NCBI GenBank assembly: GCA_943788825.1
Contig: CALSRT010000007.1
Location: 1-64,000 of the forward strand
Source: UBA4582 sp002389265
GTDB taxonomy: Bacteria > Pseudomonadota > Gammaproteobacteria > Pseudomonadales > Azotimanducaceae
DNA length: 64,000 bases
Direction: 5' to 3'
The notes under the pieces: model-generated
The model's input: the letters and a program-made list of their open reading frames with translations, nothing else
What the model was told of the DNA's origin: nothing
The model's database searches: none
Part shown: piece after piece, positions 1 to 8,507 of the stretch
How the letters are laid out: every line of letters starts with the position of its first letter
Numbering within the stretch: the stretch's first letter is position 1
Made by a program: the position numbers and the translations under genes

Positions 1-643
1 TGGTTGTGCCTGGACGCGGGTGTTCGTCACGATCGAGGGCAAGTCGGCCATCGGCATGATAAATTGGCACCAATCCACTCTTGAAATATCCGGCTTCGAT
101 AGAGGCCTGGGTGCGTTCCTGACTCCGCACAGCATACCCATCTACGTCTTCGCGACTAAAGCCTTCAATAGTTGCAATCAGGTCCGCCGAAATACCCTGG
201 GGTATCAGGGGGTACTGTTCGAACAGATGAGTATTGTTGGCCGTAAAACCATCGGTATGGTTAGGTGCATAGCGTGACATAGACTCCACACCACCACCGA
301 TGACCAGGTCTTGATGGCCAGCCATAATACTCTGCGCCGCCACCGTCACTGCCTGTTGCCCGGAACCACAAAACCGATGCAAAGTGACGCCGGGGGTAGT
401 GATGGGCCAACCTGCATCCAGCACTGACATTCGAGCGATATCGTGGGCGTGGTCACCGGTACCCGAGCCGTTGCCTGCAACAAAGTCTTCAACATCAGCC
501 GGATCAAACCCGACCTTGTCTTTCAGACCATTGAGCACCTGCGCCATAATGCGCTGCGGATGAATCTCGGACAGACTACCTACACCCGGCTTGCCTCTAC
601 CTCGCGGGGATCGCACACCGTCAATAATCCAGGCTTCACTCAT
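1..643 (-). CDS. Thiolase family protein (acetyl-CoA acetyltransferase type), partial
   Basis: Thiolases condense two acyl-CoA molecules or cleave a 3-ketoacyl-CoA, as in the last step of beta-oxidation. About 214 N-terminal residues are inside the window and the rest runs off the left edge. The minus-strand frame opens with residues MSEAWIIDGVRSPRGRG, the usual thiolase N-terminus, and carries the active-site cysteine near residue 92 in LHRFCGSGQQAV, followed by a glycine-rich GGGVESMSRY segment. The ATG at 643 is preceded by a GAGGAA ribosome binding site. No stop interrupts the frame. The family call is firm. The substrate, and whether the enzyme is degradative or biosynthetic, cannot be told without the rest of the gene. 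Confidence 0.9.
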   Translation of the reverse strand, partial: MSEAWIIDGVRSPRGRGKPGVGSLSEIHPQRIMAQVLNGLKDKVGFDPADVEDFVAGNGSGTGDHAHDIARMSVLDAGWPITTPGVTLHRFCGSGQQAVTVAAQSIMAGHQDLVIGGGVESMSRYAPNHTDGFTANNTHLFEQYPLIPQGISADLIATIEGFSREDVDGYAVRSQERTQASIEAGYFKSGLVPIYHADGRLALDRDEHPRPGTT

Positions 644-850
644 GCTATTTCCTCTTCTTTAGCTCATGTTATGGTTGATTGATTGATTGGCACCGATTGT
701 ACTGCGCCAGCGGGGTCATGTCACAGCCCCACACAGACCTTATATTCAATGGGGATGGCCCCCAAGGTTGCACATAAAAAACGCCAGTGGGCGAGGCCCA
801 TGACGTTGGCCAACGGGTCCAGCCAACATCACAGGCCGACGCGCGGCTTA

Positions 851-1681
851 TCAGGCCTGCGCCAGTGACGCCGCCGGTCGATCCGCGGCGACAATCGAGA
901 CCCGCTCGCCATAACGACTGTGAGGATGATAGTCCCAGATGGCATGATGCTGAGTGCAGCGATTATCCCAAAATGTCAGCGTATTCGGCTGCCATTGCAC
1001 CCGGCACGTGAGCCGAGGTGTCGAATCAATGTGGCGGAACAACATATCCAGCAGCGCACGGCTCTCGGTGCGACTCAAACCCTTGATATGACTGGTAAAT
1101 CCCGAGTTCACATACAATAGTTTTTTACCGGTTTCCGGGTGAGTGACGATCACCGGGTGCTCATGACGAGGATACTGCCCCTCTGCCGGTTGAATCTTAT
1201 AGTTGCCTAAGTAAGGTAAAGCGCCATCATGAACCGCCGTGAGACCTGACAACAGGGACTTCATGGTGTCCGACAGTAGCTCATAGGCCAGATACATATC
1301 AGCAAACAGCGTGTCGCCACCGCCGCACGCCGGTACTTCCGTGATATATAACATGGAACCCATGGGAGGGTATTCGTCACAGGTGACATCCGTGTGCCAG
1401 CCATCACCTGCCGTATAAGCCGAATTCGCTGTGGTCTTGACGACGAGAATCTCCGGATTACCCGATCGCTGTTGATTCAGCGGGTGGACGTGCAATTGTC
1501 CAAATTTGCTTGCGAAGGCTTTATGCTGTTCCTGACTCAACAGCTGATCGCGAAAGACCAGTACCATATGGTCCAGATGAGCCTGGTGAAGGGCTGAAAA
1601 ATCTTCATTATTCAATGGCTGAGATAAATCGACACCCAGTATTTCAGCACCAATATGCGGGGTTAGCGTTCTGATTTCCAT
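851..1681 (-). CDS. TauD/TfdA-family Fe(II)/2-oxoglutarate-dependent dioxygenase
   Basis: This cytoplasmic non-haem iron oxygenase couples 2-oxoglutarate decarboxylation to hydroxylation of a substrate; relatives act on taurine, alkylsulfates or aryloxyacids. The protein is about 276 residues, normal for the family. The metal triad is visible: H and D in GWHTDVT (about residues 96 and 98) and the distal His in the WDNRCTQHHAIWDY segment (about 245), followed by an Arg-rich stretch that binds 2-oxoglutarate. The frame extends to a TTG at 1687, but the ATG at 1681 is preceded by GAAGGG at good spacing and is preferred. No sulfonate transporter lies nearby, so taurine as substrate is not supported. 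It probably belongs to the catabolic set with the neighbouring thiolase. Confidence 0.88.
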   Translation of the reverse strand: MEIRTLTPHIGAEILGVDLSQPLNNEDFSALHQAHLDHMVLVFRDQLLSQEQHKAFASKFGQLHVHPLNQQRSGNPEILVVKTTANSAYTAGDGWHTDVTCDEYPPMGSMLYITEVPACGGGDTLFADMYLAYELLSDTMKSLLSGLTAVHDGALPYLGNYKIQPAEGQYPRHEHPVIVTHPETGKKLLYVNSGFTSHIKGLSRTESRALLDMLFRHIDSTPRLTCRVQWQPNTLTFWDNRCTQHHAIWDYHPHSRYGERVSIVAADRPAASLAQA

Positions 1682-1687
1682 CGTCAA

Positions 1688-2035
1688 TACCCTTCAATGT
1701 AGATTAAGTAGATCACGGGATGTTTGCCCGTCCGGTTCAATACGATCCTCGATACGATCCCTCGATACGACCCTCGATACGATCAGCGTGACGTAGGTTG
1801 CTACCACTCACACCGCTGGCGGCGCGCTGGACAAACGCCAGGCGGCAACAACCTGGAGCCCTTATTCTGCTACTTTCGATGCTGAAATAATACCTCCCTC
1901 CCCTGCGCCCGGGACTCAACGTCAATAAAAGTCAAATTCAGCATGTCGGTTCGCGATCAGTATCACTACAATAGCCTTGTCTGCGGCCAGTAAACACCGG
2001 ACATTTACCATCATCCACCACCGGGAAACCCAGCT
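1688..2035. other. Intergenic region with a 13-bp tandem repeat
   Basis: This is the divergent gap between the dioxygenase and the CorA-type gene, so promoters for both should lie here. The only clear structure is a tandem array at about 1748-1784 with unit CTCGATACGATCC, about 2.8 copies with one substitution. Short frames across it have no ribosome binding site or recognisable product. Confidence 0.6.
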
Positions 2036-3007
2036 ATGATTCGAGTCATGTTGCACAACTCAGAGACCGGGACAACGACCACGGGCGGCATTGAATTAAT
2101 CTCACCCTGGCGCGACAGTAAAGACCTGCTCTGGGTTGATCTCTATGCTGAAGATCCGGCAACGGAACTGACTTTTCTCGGCAAAGAATTCGGCATTCAC
2201 AAGTTGGCGGTGCAGGATGCCCAACGAGACCGGCACCCACCAAAGTTCGAAGAATTCGAAGGCTATTACTTTCTTCTACTGAAGGGCTTGTCGAAAGCTT
2301 CAATGGGCATTAATTTTGAGACCATTCAGATCGCAATGCTGGTAGGCGAGCGGTTCCTGATCACTCGGCATAGCAGCGAATCAAGGAGCATTGAACAACT
2401 ATGGGCGCTATGCCTGTCCGACGGGCGTGTCTTCCATAAAGGCCTGGCGGGTCTGACCCCACGCCTGGGACGGATGGTGGTCAATCGCTACCTGGATCTG
2501 CTGTTCAACATCGAAGCCAACCTCGATACCATAGAACAAGACTTGCTACTCCAGGACCCCAGTAACGACCAGCTCGGCATGCTGACGACCTACAAAACCC
2601 GTCTCAGGATCATGCTGCGAACCTTCAATTATCACGAGCAGATATTTAATCAGTTGCGCCACAATAAAGCCGTCACTGTCGACGACCTACTCGAACATGA
2701 GTTCACTGATACCTATGAGCAACTCGAACGTGCCGCATCATTGGCCAACCTGTACTATGACCTGTCAGACGATTTGATTAATTCATCGATCTCCATGGCC
2801 TCCCATCGCTTGAATGGCATCATGAAGGTTTTGACCATTGTGACTGCTATTTTTGTACCCTTAGGCTTCCTCGCCGGGCTGTATGGCATGAACTTTGAGA
2901 ATATCCCCGAACTTCACTTCGAGTACGGCTACTATGTTCTACTGGGATTGATGGCGACGGTGGTCGTCTCACTGCTGACCCTGTTTCGAATCAAACGCTG
3001 GCTCTAA
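2036..3007 (+). CDS. CorA-family divalent cation transporter (CorA/ZntB type)
   Basis: Inner-membrane homopentameric channel for Mg2+ or other divalent metals. The 323-residue protein has the family layout: a long acidic and helical N-terminal cytoplasmic domain, then two C-terminal membrane helices. The signature GMN sits at about residues 284-286 in the YGMNFENIPEL loop between the two helices, and the protein ends with a basic tail (FRIKRWL). The loop after GMN reads ENIPEL, similar to the MPEL of classical CorA. The ATG at 2036 opens the frame. CorA (Mg2+) and ZntB (Zn2+) cannot be separated from sequence alone here. The DedA-like gene follows on the same strand. Confidence 0.88.
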   Translation: MIRVMLHNSETGTTTTGGIELISPWRDSKDLLWVDLYAEDPATELTFLGKEFGIHKLAVQDAQRDRHPPKFEEFEGYYFLLLKGLSKASMGINFETIQIAMLVGERFLITRHSSESRSIEQLWALCLSDGRVFHKGLAGLTPRLGRMVVNRYLDLLFNIEANLDTIEQDLLLQDPSNDQLGMLTTYKTRLRIMLRTFNYHEQIFNQLRHNKAVTVDDLLEHEFTDTYEQLERAASLANLYYDLSDDLINSSISMASHRLNGIMKVLTIVTAIFVPLGFLAGLYGMNFENIPELHFEYGYYVLLGLMATVVVSLLTLFRIKRWL

Positions 3008-3132
3008 ACTCGACGGCAGGCTCAACATGACCAGCAGGTTCACTAAGCCGCTTACTCACATAAGGACACAGACTCATCAACGATTTCGTTTTCGATTGGC
3101 TCAACCAGCACCAGCAATGGGCGCTTTATCTG

Positions 3133-3591
3133 GTGCCGGTGATCGCTTTCGCCGAAGCCTGCCCAGGGGTTGGGCTGGTGGTACCCGGGATCATTTTGCT
3201 CGGGGTCTGTACTGCGATATATACGGAGCAGATAGCCACACTGACACAGATGTTGCCATTGGCATTCGCTGGCGCCTGCCTGTCTGATCATGCCGGCTTT
3301 TATCTCGGCCGCTGGATCGGCCCCCCGTTCCATCAGACCCGCCTGGCACTGCGGCGCAAAGCCATGCTGGACAAGGCTGAAGCCATGTTTCGCAATTATG
3401 GCGAGTTCGCCATCATCGTGGGTCGTATGGTGACGGCGATCCGCAGCTTCACCCCTCTGCTCACGGGTATCAGCGGCATGTCACGACTTCGCTATAGCCT
3501 TATCGACACGCTCGCTTGTGCGCTCTGGAGCGCTGGACTTGGCTTACTCGTGATCGGCCTTGACGACGCTGTCAGTCGTTTGGGTCAATAG
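3133..3591 (+). CDS. DedA/SNARE-associated family membrane protein
   Basis: DedA proteins are polytopic inner-membrane proteins linked to lipid scrambling and envelope homeostasis. The sequence shows the family hallmarks: FAEACPGVGLVVPG near the start, the GRWIG loop, and the amphipathic GRMVTAIRSFTPLLTGISGMS segment. The first canonical start in frame is the GTG at 3133, but this would cut off the first helix. Nineteen in-frame codons upstream (from 3076) encode a DedA-like N-terminus (INDFVFDWLNQHQQWALYLV) with no ATG, GTG or TTG before the in-frame stop at 3061. AGGA at 3063-3066 lies 9 nt before the ATC at 3076. The true start may therefore be a non-canonical ATC. The 3' end overlaps the convergent phosphatase gene by 48 bp. 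Confidence 0.82.
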   Translation: MPVIAFAEACPGVGLVVPGIILLGVCTAIYTEQIATLTQMLPLAFAGACLSDHAGFYLGRWIGPPFHQTRLALRRKAMLDKAEAMFRNYGEFAIIVGRMVTAIRSFTPLLTGISGMSRLRYSLIDTLACALWSAGLGLLVIGLDDAVSRLGQ

Positions 3592-5232
3592 GGATAAGGC
3601 CTTACCATCCAGATCAGCCGGAAATTTCAGCCCCATGGACGCCGCTATGGTCGGCGCTATATCAACGCTACGAGCCGCACCCGCTATATTTCCTGGCACA
3701 ACCCCGGCACCGTAGAACAGCATCGGGATGGCTCGATCGTAATCATAGAGTGAACCATGGGTCGTGCCCGTTTTGTCTGTGCGAATCACGCAGTCAGGGT
3801 AAACCTGCAGCATCAGATCGCCGCTGCGCCCAGGCACCAGTGAGTTCCGCAACAGGCGCGCCTCCTCTGAGGTTCCAGCCATAATCTCAGCCTGGGTCCA
3901 GGCCTGTTTGATGATGTCCTCCGACTCAAAGTGATCCTTTAAATCGGCTTTTATCTGGCTAAAGTCGAGCTGATTCGCAGCCACGTAAGCGGGGTTTATA
4001 TAGACCTGATTCCCCAAAATTTTAATCAAATCTGTGGGCAAATCGAAAGGGAAGGTTTCCCGCCAATAGACCGAACTATATAGCCGCGCCATAAACGGAT
4101 ACAGATCTAACCGGCCACTGGGGTTCGGACAACGCGCTGTCTTATTTTCTAGCTGCCACTCCGGCAAATCGGCAACACCATGATCTGCCGTCAGCACTAA
4201 CAGGTAGTTGTCTTCGCCGATGTTTCGATCGAGGTAGTCCATAAACTCGCCGAGCGATTGGTCGATCTGCGCCAATGTCGCCTCAGCTTCGGCACTAAAG
4301 GGACCATACAGATGACCCACGTTATCGTTGCCTGACAGGCTGATCGTTAATAAATCAGGCACCGCGTCTTGACCGAGACGCTCTTGCTCTACCACGGTTC
4401 GCGCCAAGGTCATGGTCGCCACATCGAGAAATGGAGAATAATAGATCTGCCCACCTCGGCTATCCAGTTCCCCGCTATTCAACGGGTGTCCACTGGTGCG
4501 CTGATATTTCGTGGACTCACCGGGGTAATCATCGGCTCGAAAGTGACCGGCTGCATGCACCCAGGTGGCGGGCACGCTCGACAGGAACCCTTCGGGGCCA
4601 TTAAATGCTTCCACATAATCTGGTAACGCCGCCTGATAGTAGGCGCTACTGGTAAACTGCCTGGCCTTGGTGCTATACCAAAAAACGCCATCAGGATGCT
4701 GGCCGCCCATCACAACGGCTGCCCGGTCCTTGCCTGACACCGAAAAAACTCGCGCCTTGGGTTGCTCCGCCTTGAGCCAATCACCGAGCGTATCGACCTT
4801 GAGCAGTCTTGGTGAGCGGCCGCCTTCACCGTTGATGACTCTCGCGTCTGGGTTATCGTCATCAACGCAGTAACGACTTTGCCAGGACTGATTATCGACA
4901 AAATCATTCCCCGCGATACCCGCTCTGCCCGGCTGCACGCCAGTCACAATCACCGAGTGACCAGGGCACGTATTCGTTACGCCGTGATCAAGACTCGAAT
5001 CGACAAAATTCCGCCCCCTCCGCAACAGCCGGCCTAACCCACCAGGCATTGCCGCAGACAATCGATCCTTGCGCAGTTGGTCGACTGCCAGCACCACAAC
5101 CAAGCGCGGATTTGCAGCGCTAGCTTCAGCTTCAGTGGCGACAGATGCCAGGCTAAAAGCCAACAAACCCGGCAAAGCCAGCAACATGAAGCGGGTCTGT
5201 CGAACAAACCTGATTGAGTGATAACGAATCAT
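3544..5232 (-). CDS. Alkaline phosphatase family protein (PafA-like)
   Basis: Secreted or periplasmic phosphomonoesterase of the alkaline phosphatase superfamily, likely scavenging phosphate from organic esters. The N-terminus is a signal peptide (basic RFVRQTRF, then a hydrophobic stretch ending ATEAEA). Metal and nucleophile motifs follow: VVVLAVDQLRKDRL (Asp ligand), NTCPGHSVIVTG with the Thr nucleophile at about residue 88, SVSGKDRAAV, LTADHGVADLPE, and GTTHGSLYDYDRAIPMLFYG with the C-terminal His ligand. A Thr rather than Ser nucleophile is characteristic of PafA-type enzymes. The frame is open to a GTG at 5262, with ATGs at 5244 and 5232; the 5232 start gives the most compact signal peptide. 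The last 48 bp overlap the DedA-like gene. Confidence 0.88.
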   Translation of the reverse strand: MIRYHSIRFVRQTRFMLLALPGLLAFSLASVATEAEASAANPRLVVVLAVDQLRKDRLSAAMPGGLGRLLRRGRNFVDSSLDHGVTNTCPGHSVIVTGVQPGRAGIAGNDFVDNQSWQSRYCVDDDNPDARVINGEGGRSPRLLKVDTLGDWLKAEQPKARVFSVSGKDRAAVVMGGQHPDGVFWYSTKARQFTSSAYYQAALPDYVEAFNGPEGFLSSVPATWVHAAGHFRADDYPGESTKYQRTSGHPLNSGELDSRGGQIYYSPFLDVATMTLARTVVEQERLGQDAVPDLLTISLSGNDNVGHLYGPFSAEAEATLAQIDQSLGEFMDYLDRNIGEDNYLLVLTADHGVADLPEWQLENKTARCPNPSGRLDLYPFMARLYSSVYWRETFPFDLPTDLIKILGNQVYINPAYVAANQLDFSQIKADLKDHFESEDIIKQAWTQAEIMAGTSEEARLLRNSLVPGRSGDLMLQVYPDCVIRTDKTGTTHGSLYDYDRAIPMLFYGAGVVPGNIAGAARSVDIAPTIAASMGLKFPADLDGKALSLLTQTTDSVVKADHE

Positions 5233-5303
5233 GGAGGATCTCATTCTGAATAAATAATACACATAAAAGCTACCCGCCTGCGCGGCCGATAGCTAAGTTT
5301 GAT

Positions 5304-5960
5304 TTAGTCAATTCGCGATATGGACTCGATAACAATCGGCACCACCGGCACATCGGCATAATCGGCATAATAGTCTGTCTCAACATTTTCAATGGCCTTC
5401 ACCACGTCCATCCCTTGGATAACGCGGCCAAACACTGCATAACCGAAGGTCTCGCAGGTCAATGGCTTGCGCAGCCCGCGGATCAGCGCCTTCTGCCGGG
5501 CGGCCTCGTCCATTCGCGTGCAACTGGCCGCGCTGTGATCAAGATTGCTGTTGTCGCTGACATTAATATAGAACTGGCCGGTTGCACTGTCGATATCCTC
5601 AGACCGGGCAAAGGCAAGGGTACCCTGAACGTTTTTCAGCCCATTATCCGCTTCGTTGCGAATCGGCGCCAAGTCCTCAATTTCACTGAGATCGAATCGA
5701 TGCCCACCGGCTTGAATCATAAAATCAGGAATCACGCGATGAAATATCGTACCGACATACCGCCCCTCATCCACATAAGCCAAGAAGTTGGCGACGCTAA
5801 TGGGCGCCTGACGGCTGTTTAGTTCGAACACCACAGCACCGAGACTGGTCTGCATTAGAACCTTTTGCTCGTCCGCTTGCGCGGCACTCGTCGCCAGACA
5901 CAACCATCCCAGACAGATTAATAGCCAGAATTTGAGTTTAAATACGCCCTGCAGGCACAT
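5304..5960 (-). CDS. Cyclophilin-type peptidyl-prolyl cis-trans isomerase, exported
   Basis: Catalyses proline isomerisation during protein folding, here probably in the periplasm. The cyclophilin fold is recognisable from LMQTSLGAVVFELNSRQAP, ANFLAYVDEGRYVGTIFHRVIPDFMIQAGG (with the conserved FHRVIPxFMIQ core), the TLAFAR segment and the C-terminal FGRVIQGMDVVKAIE. The frame is open upstream to 6077 without an ATG, but the ATG at 5960 is followed immediately by a good signal peptide (basic KLKFW, hydrophobic core, AQA cleavage site), so it is taken as the start. About 218 residues, longer than E. coli PpiA, with an insertion containing two Cys around SCTRMDEA and LTCETFG that could form a disulfide. 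Confidence 0.87.
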   Translation of the reverse strand: MCLQGVFKLKFWLLICLGWLCLATSAAQADEQKVLMQTSLGAVVFELNSRQAPISVANFLAYVDEGRYVGTIFHRVIPDFMIQAGGHRFDLSEIEDLAPIRNEADNGLKNVQGTLAFARSEDIDSATGQFYINVSDNSNLDHSAASCTRMDEAARQKALIRGLRKPLTCETFGYAVFGRVIQGMDVVKAIENVETDYYADYADVPVVPIVIESISRID

Positions 5961-6149
5961 CAACAGTGTCCATTTTCGCCTATTGTCACACCACCCCATG
6001 GGTAATCTCATCGACCGAGCTCTACTCTCTGTGTCTGCCACGCGCAGCAGCATAGTCGAGAAAAGTGTCCTCAACAAGCCACCAACCGACTGGCAGCGGT
6101 GCCGGCAAACCGTTAGGATTCAGCTTTTACGCAGTGGATCCGTTATCCC

Positions 6150-7340
6150 ATGACTCGAGAACTTGACGCATTTCGAACCGAAACCCGCGCTTGGCTGGCC
6201 GCGAATTGTCCCCCAGGCGCACGCGGGCCAGGCTTTATTCCTTGGGGTAGTCAAAAGATCGCACTTGAGCCGGACACAGCACTTTGGTTAGAGCGCATGT
6301 CGGCGCGTGGCTGGACCGTACCCAGCTGGCCGCCGGAATATGGTGGTGCCGGCGTGAGCCGCGACGAATATATGGTTATCCAGCAAGAAATGCGCCGCAT
6401 AGATGCCCGGCCCGCCCTCACCGGCCGGGGTATCAACTACATTGGACCTACCATTCTCGAATTTGGCACGCCTGCACAGAAAGCCCGCTGGTTACCCCGC
6501 ATGGCCCGCGGCGAAGGTGGCTGGTGCATGGGTTACAGCGAACCAGCAGCGGGCAGCGACTTGGCTAACCTGCAGATGCGCTGCGTCGATGGCGGAGACC
6601 TGTGGCGCTTGAATGGTATGAAAACCTGGACATCGGACGGTATCTACGGTGATTGGATCTTCTGTCTGGTCAGAACCGCGCCGGAAAAACCCAAACATGA
6701 CGGAATTAGTCTGGTCCTCGTGAAGATGGATCAGCCCGGCGTCAGGGTCCGGCCGATTCGCCTGATCAGCGGCGACTCACCCTTTGCCGAGACCTTCTTC
6801 GAAGACGCGGAGGCCGCCAAAGATGACCTGATAGGCCCCATCAACCAAGGCTGGGGGATCGGCAAGCGGTTGCTGCAGTATGAGCGTTCAGTCCATGGTG
6901 GCGTCAACACCAGCGGTGCCCAGGTGGAACAAAAGACCCAGTCGCTGGCGGAAATTGCCAGGCACTATCTGGGTAGCGGGGCCGCCGACACCCGTCTCAG
7001 CGATCTGCAGTTTCGCAATCGCTTGCTGACATTGGAGATGAACAGTCGAGCCTATGCATTAACTCAGCAGCGGATTATTGCCGAGACCCAGACCAGCGCT
7101 CCATCATTGGCAACTTCCATCCTGAAAGTGAAAGGTGCGGAATTCACACAGGAACGCACAGAGGTCCTGCAGCAGGCCATGGGCACTCAAGGTATCGGTT
7201 GGGAGAACGAAGGTTTTACTGCGGCAGAAATTGATGCTAACCGTGATTGGCTAACGACCCGCGCGGTTTCTATCTACGGCGGCACCAGCGAGATTCAAAG
7301 GAACATCATTGCCAAGCGGGTCATTGGCTTACCGGACTAG
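6150..7340 (+). CDS. Acyl-CoA dehydrogenase family protein
   Basis: Flavin enzyme that introduces the 2,3 double bond into an acyl-CoA. The 396-residue protein is typical in length. Visible signatures are GYSEPAAGSDLAN (about 129-140, FAD/substrate contact), GMKTWTSDGIYGDWIFCLVRT, and the C-terminal YGGTSEIQRNIIAKRVIGLP. It is clearly paralogous to the acyl-CoA dehydrogenase at 54488-55672, sharing the same N-terminal FRTETRAWLAANCPP-like opening and the same C-terminal signature. This subfamily is common in terpenoid and steroid side-chain degradation clusters, but the substrate is unknown here. The gene stands alone on its strand, convergent with the aldo/keto reductase 25 bp downstream. 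Confidence 0.9.
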   Translation: MTRELDAFRTETRAWLAANCPPGARGPGFIPWGSQKIALEPDTALWLERMSARGWTVPSWPPEYGGAGVSRDEYMVIQQEMRRIDARPALTGRGINYIGPTILEFGTPAQKARWLPRMARGEGGWCMGYSEPAAGSDLANLQMRCVDGGDLWRLNGMKTWTSDGIYGDWIFCLVRTAPEKPKHDGISLVLVKMDQPGVRVRPIRLISGDSPFAETFFEDAEAAKDDLIGPINQGWGIGKRLLQYERSVHGGVNTSGAQVEQKTQSLAEIARHYLGSGAADTRLSDLQFRNRLLTLEMNSRAYALTQQRIIAETQTSAPSLATSILKVKGAEFTQERTEVLQQAMGTQGIGWENEGFTAAEIDANRDWLTTRAVSIYGGTSEIQRNIIAKRVIGLPD

Positions 7341-7365
7341 TCGCACTGGACCCACCAACTCGCCT

Positions 7366-8373
7366 CTAACGATAACCTTCAGCCACAGGGACTCGTGGCA
7401 GGCGCCACCAAGCAGCATCACAAGCCGCCATCAATTCAGCATCGAGGGTCAGGGTGAGCGCGGCCAGGTTGGCATCTAACTGTTCGGGTCGACTCGCGCC
7501 AATGATCGCCGAGGTGACGCCTTTTTGCGCCAGCACCCAGGCCACGGCAACAGATACCATATCGAGGTTCATTTCCTGCACGATGGTCTTGAGGCTCTCC
7601 ACCGCTTCAAATTGGGCGTCATGCCAGTAGCGCGCCTGATACCGCTCGGCGGCCGTACCCAGTGTAAAACGTGTGCCGGCCTGCGGGTCTTGACCAACCG
7701 TATATTTACCCGATAGAAAACCACCTGCTAAGGGGTTATACACTAGCACACCCAGCCCCGCATCATTCGCTAAGGGCAACAGCTCTGTCTCAATTTCACG
7801 ATATAGCAGATTATAACGGGGCTGGACTGATTGATAGCCACTAACCCCCAGCTTGTCAGCGGCACGTAATGCCTGACCCAGTCGCCATGCCGGGTAGTTC
7901 GAACAGCCAACATAGCGTACCTTGCCCGCCGTCACCAAATCGTCAAAGGCTCGCAGGGTCTCTTCAATCGGCGTTCTCGGATCAAAACCATGACTCTGAT
8001 AGATGTCCACATAATCTGTTTGCAGACGTTGCAAGCTGTGATCAATGGATTCAATAATATGCTGACGCGACAAGCCCATGTTGTTAGGACCGCGGCGAGT
8101 CGGTGCAAAGCATTTAGTCGCCAGAATTATTTGATCTCGATTGCCCCGTTGCTTCATCCAACGGCCGATAATCGATTCGGTATCGCCGATTGTTGCCCGC
8201 GTGCCGCCCAGCGGATACGCGTCCGCAGTATCGAGGAAGGTCAAGCCAGCACTATAGGCTTTATCGAGAATCGTCTGAGACACGGCTTCATCCACTTGCA
8301 GGCCAAAGGTCATGGTGCCCAGGCACAAGGCAGGTACTTCAAGGCCATGCCGGCCCAGTCTTCGATATTGCAT
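7366..8373 (-). CDS. Aldo/keto reductase
   Basis: NAD(P)H-dependent oxidoreductase with a TIM-barrel fold acting on carbonyl compounds. The full catalytic tetrad is present: Asp and Tyr in FLDTADAYPLG (about residues 48 and 53), Lys in ILATKCF (about 87) and His in YQSHGFD (about 128). The N-terminal QYRRLGRHGLEVPALCLGTMTFG and C-terminal VAWVLAQKGVTSAIIGASRPEQL segments are standard for the family, and the length of about 335 residues is normal. The ATG at 8373 is preferred over an in-frame TTG at 8388 because it directly precedes the conserved QYRRLG. The physiological substrate is not indicated by the neighbours. Confidence 0.9.
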   Translation of the reverse strand: MQYRRLGRHGLEVPALCLGTMTFGLQVDEAVSQTILDKAYSAGLTFLDTADAYPLGGTRATIGDTESIIGRWMKQRGNRDQIILATKCFAPTRRGPNNMGLSRQHIIESIDHSLQRLQTDYVDIYQSHGFDPRTPIEETLRAFDDLVTAGKVRYVGCSNYPAWRLGQALRAADKLGVSGYQSVQPRYNLLYREIETELLPLANDAGLGVLVYNPLAGGFLSGKYTVGQDPQAGTRFTLGTAAERYQARYWHDAQFEAVESLKTIVQEMNLDMVSVAVAWVLAQKGVTSAIIGASRPEQLDANLAALTLTLDAELMAACDAAWWRLPRVPVAEGYR

Positions 8374-8452
8374 AGAGATCTCGCGCAAACTAGTCGTAGT
8401 ACATACCAGTTAACGCATTTTGATGGGGAATAACAAGTAGCAGCAGACACGA

Positions 8453-8483
8453 ATCGGGTCTGATTTAGCCGATCAGACCCGAT
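8453..8483. terminator. Perfect 12-bp hairpin, possible terminator
   Basis: ATCGGGTCTGAT and its exact reverse complement are separated by a 7-nt loop in the gap between the RND permease gene (stop at 8508) and the aldo/keto reductase gene. On the minus strand it lies just after the permease stop codon. No T-run follows on either strand, so it may be a transcript-end stabiliser or a protein-binding palindrome rather than an intrinsic terminator. Confidence 0.4.
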
Positions 8484-8507
8484 CTAATGACGTCTGACCG
8501 GCTAAGC

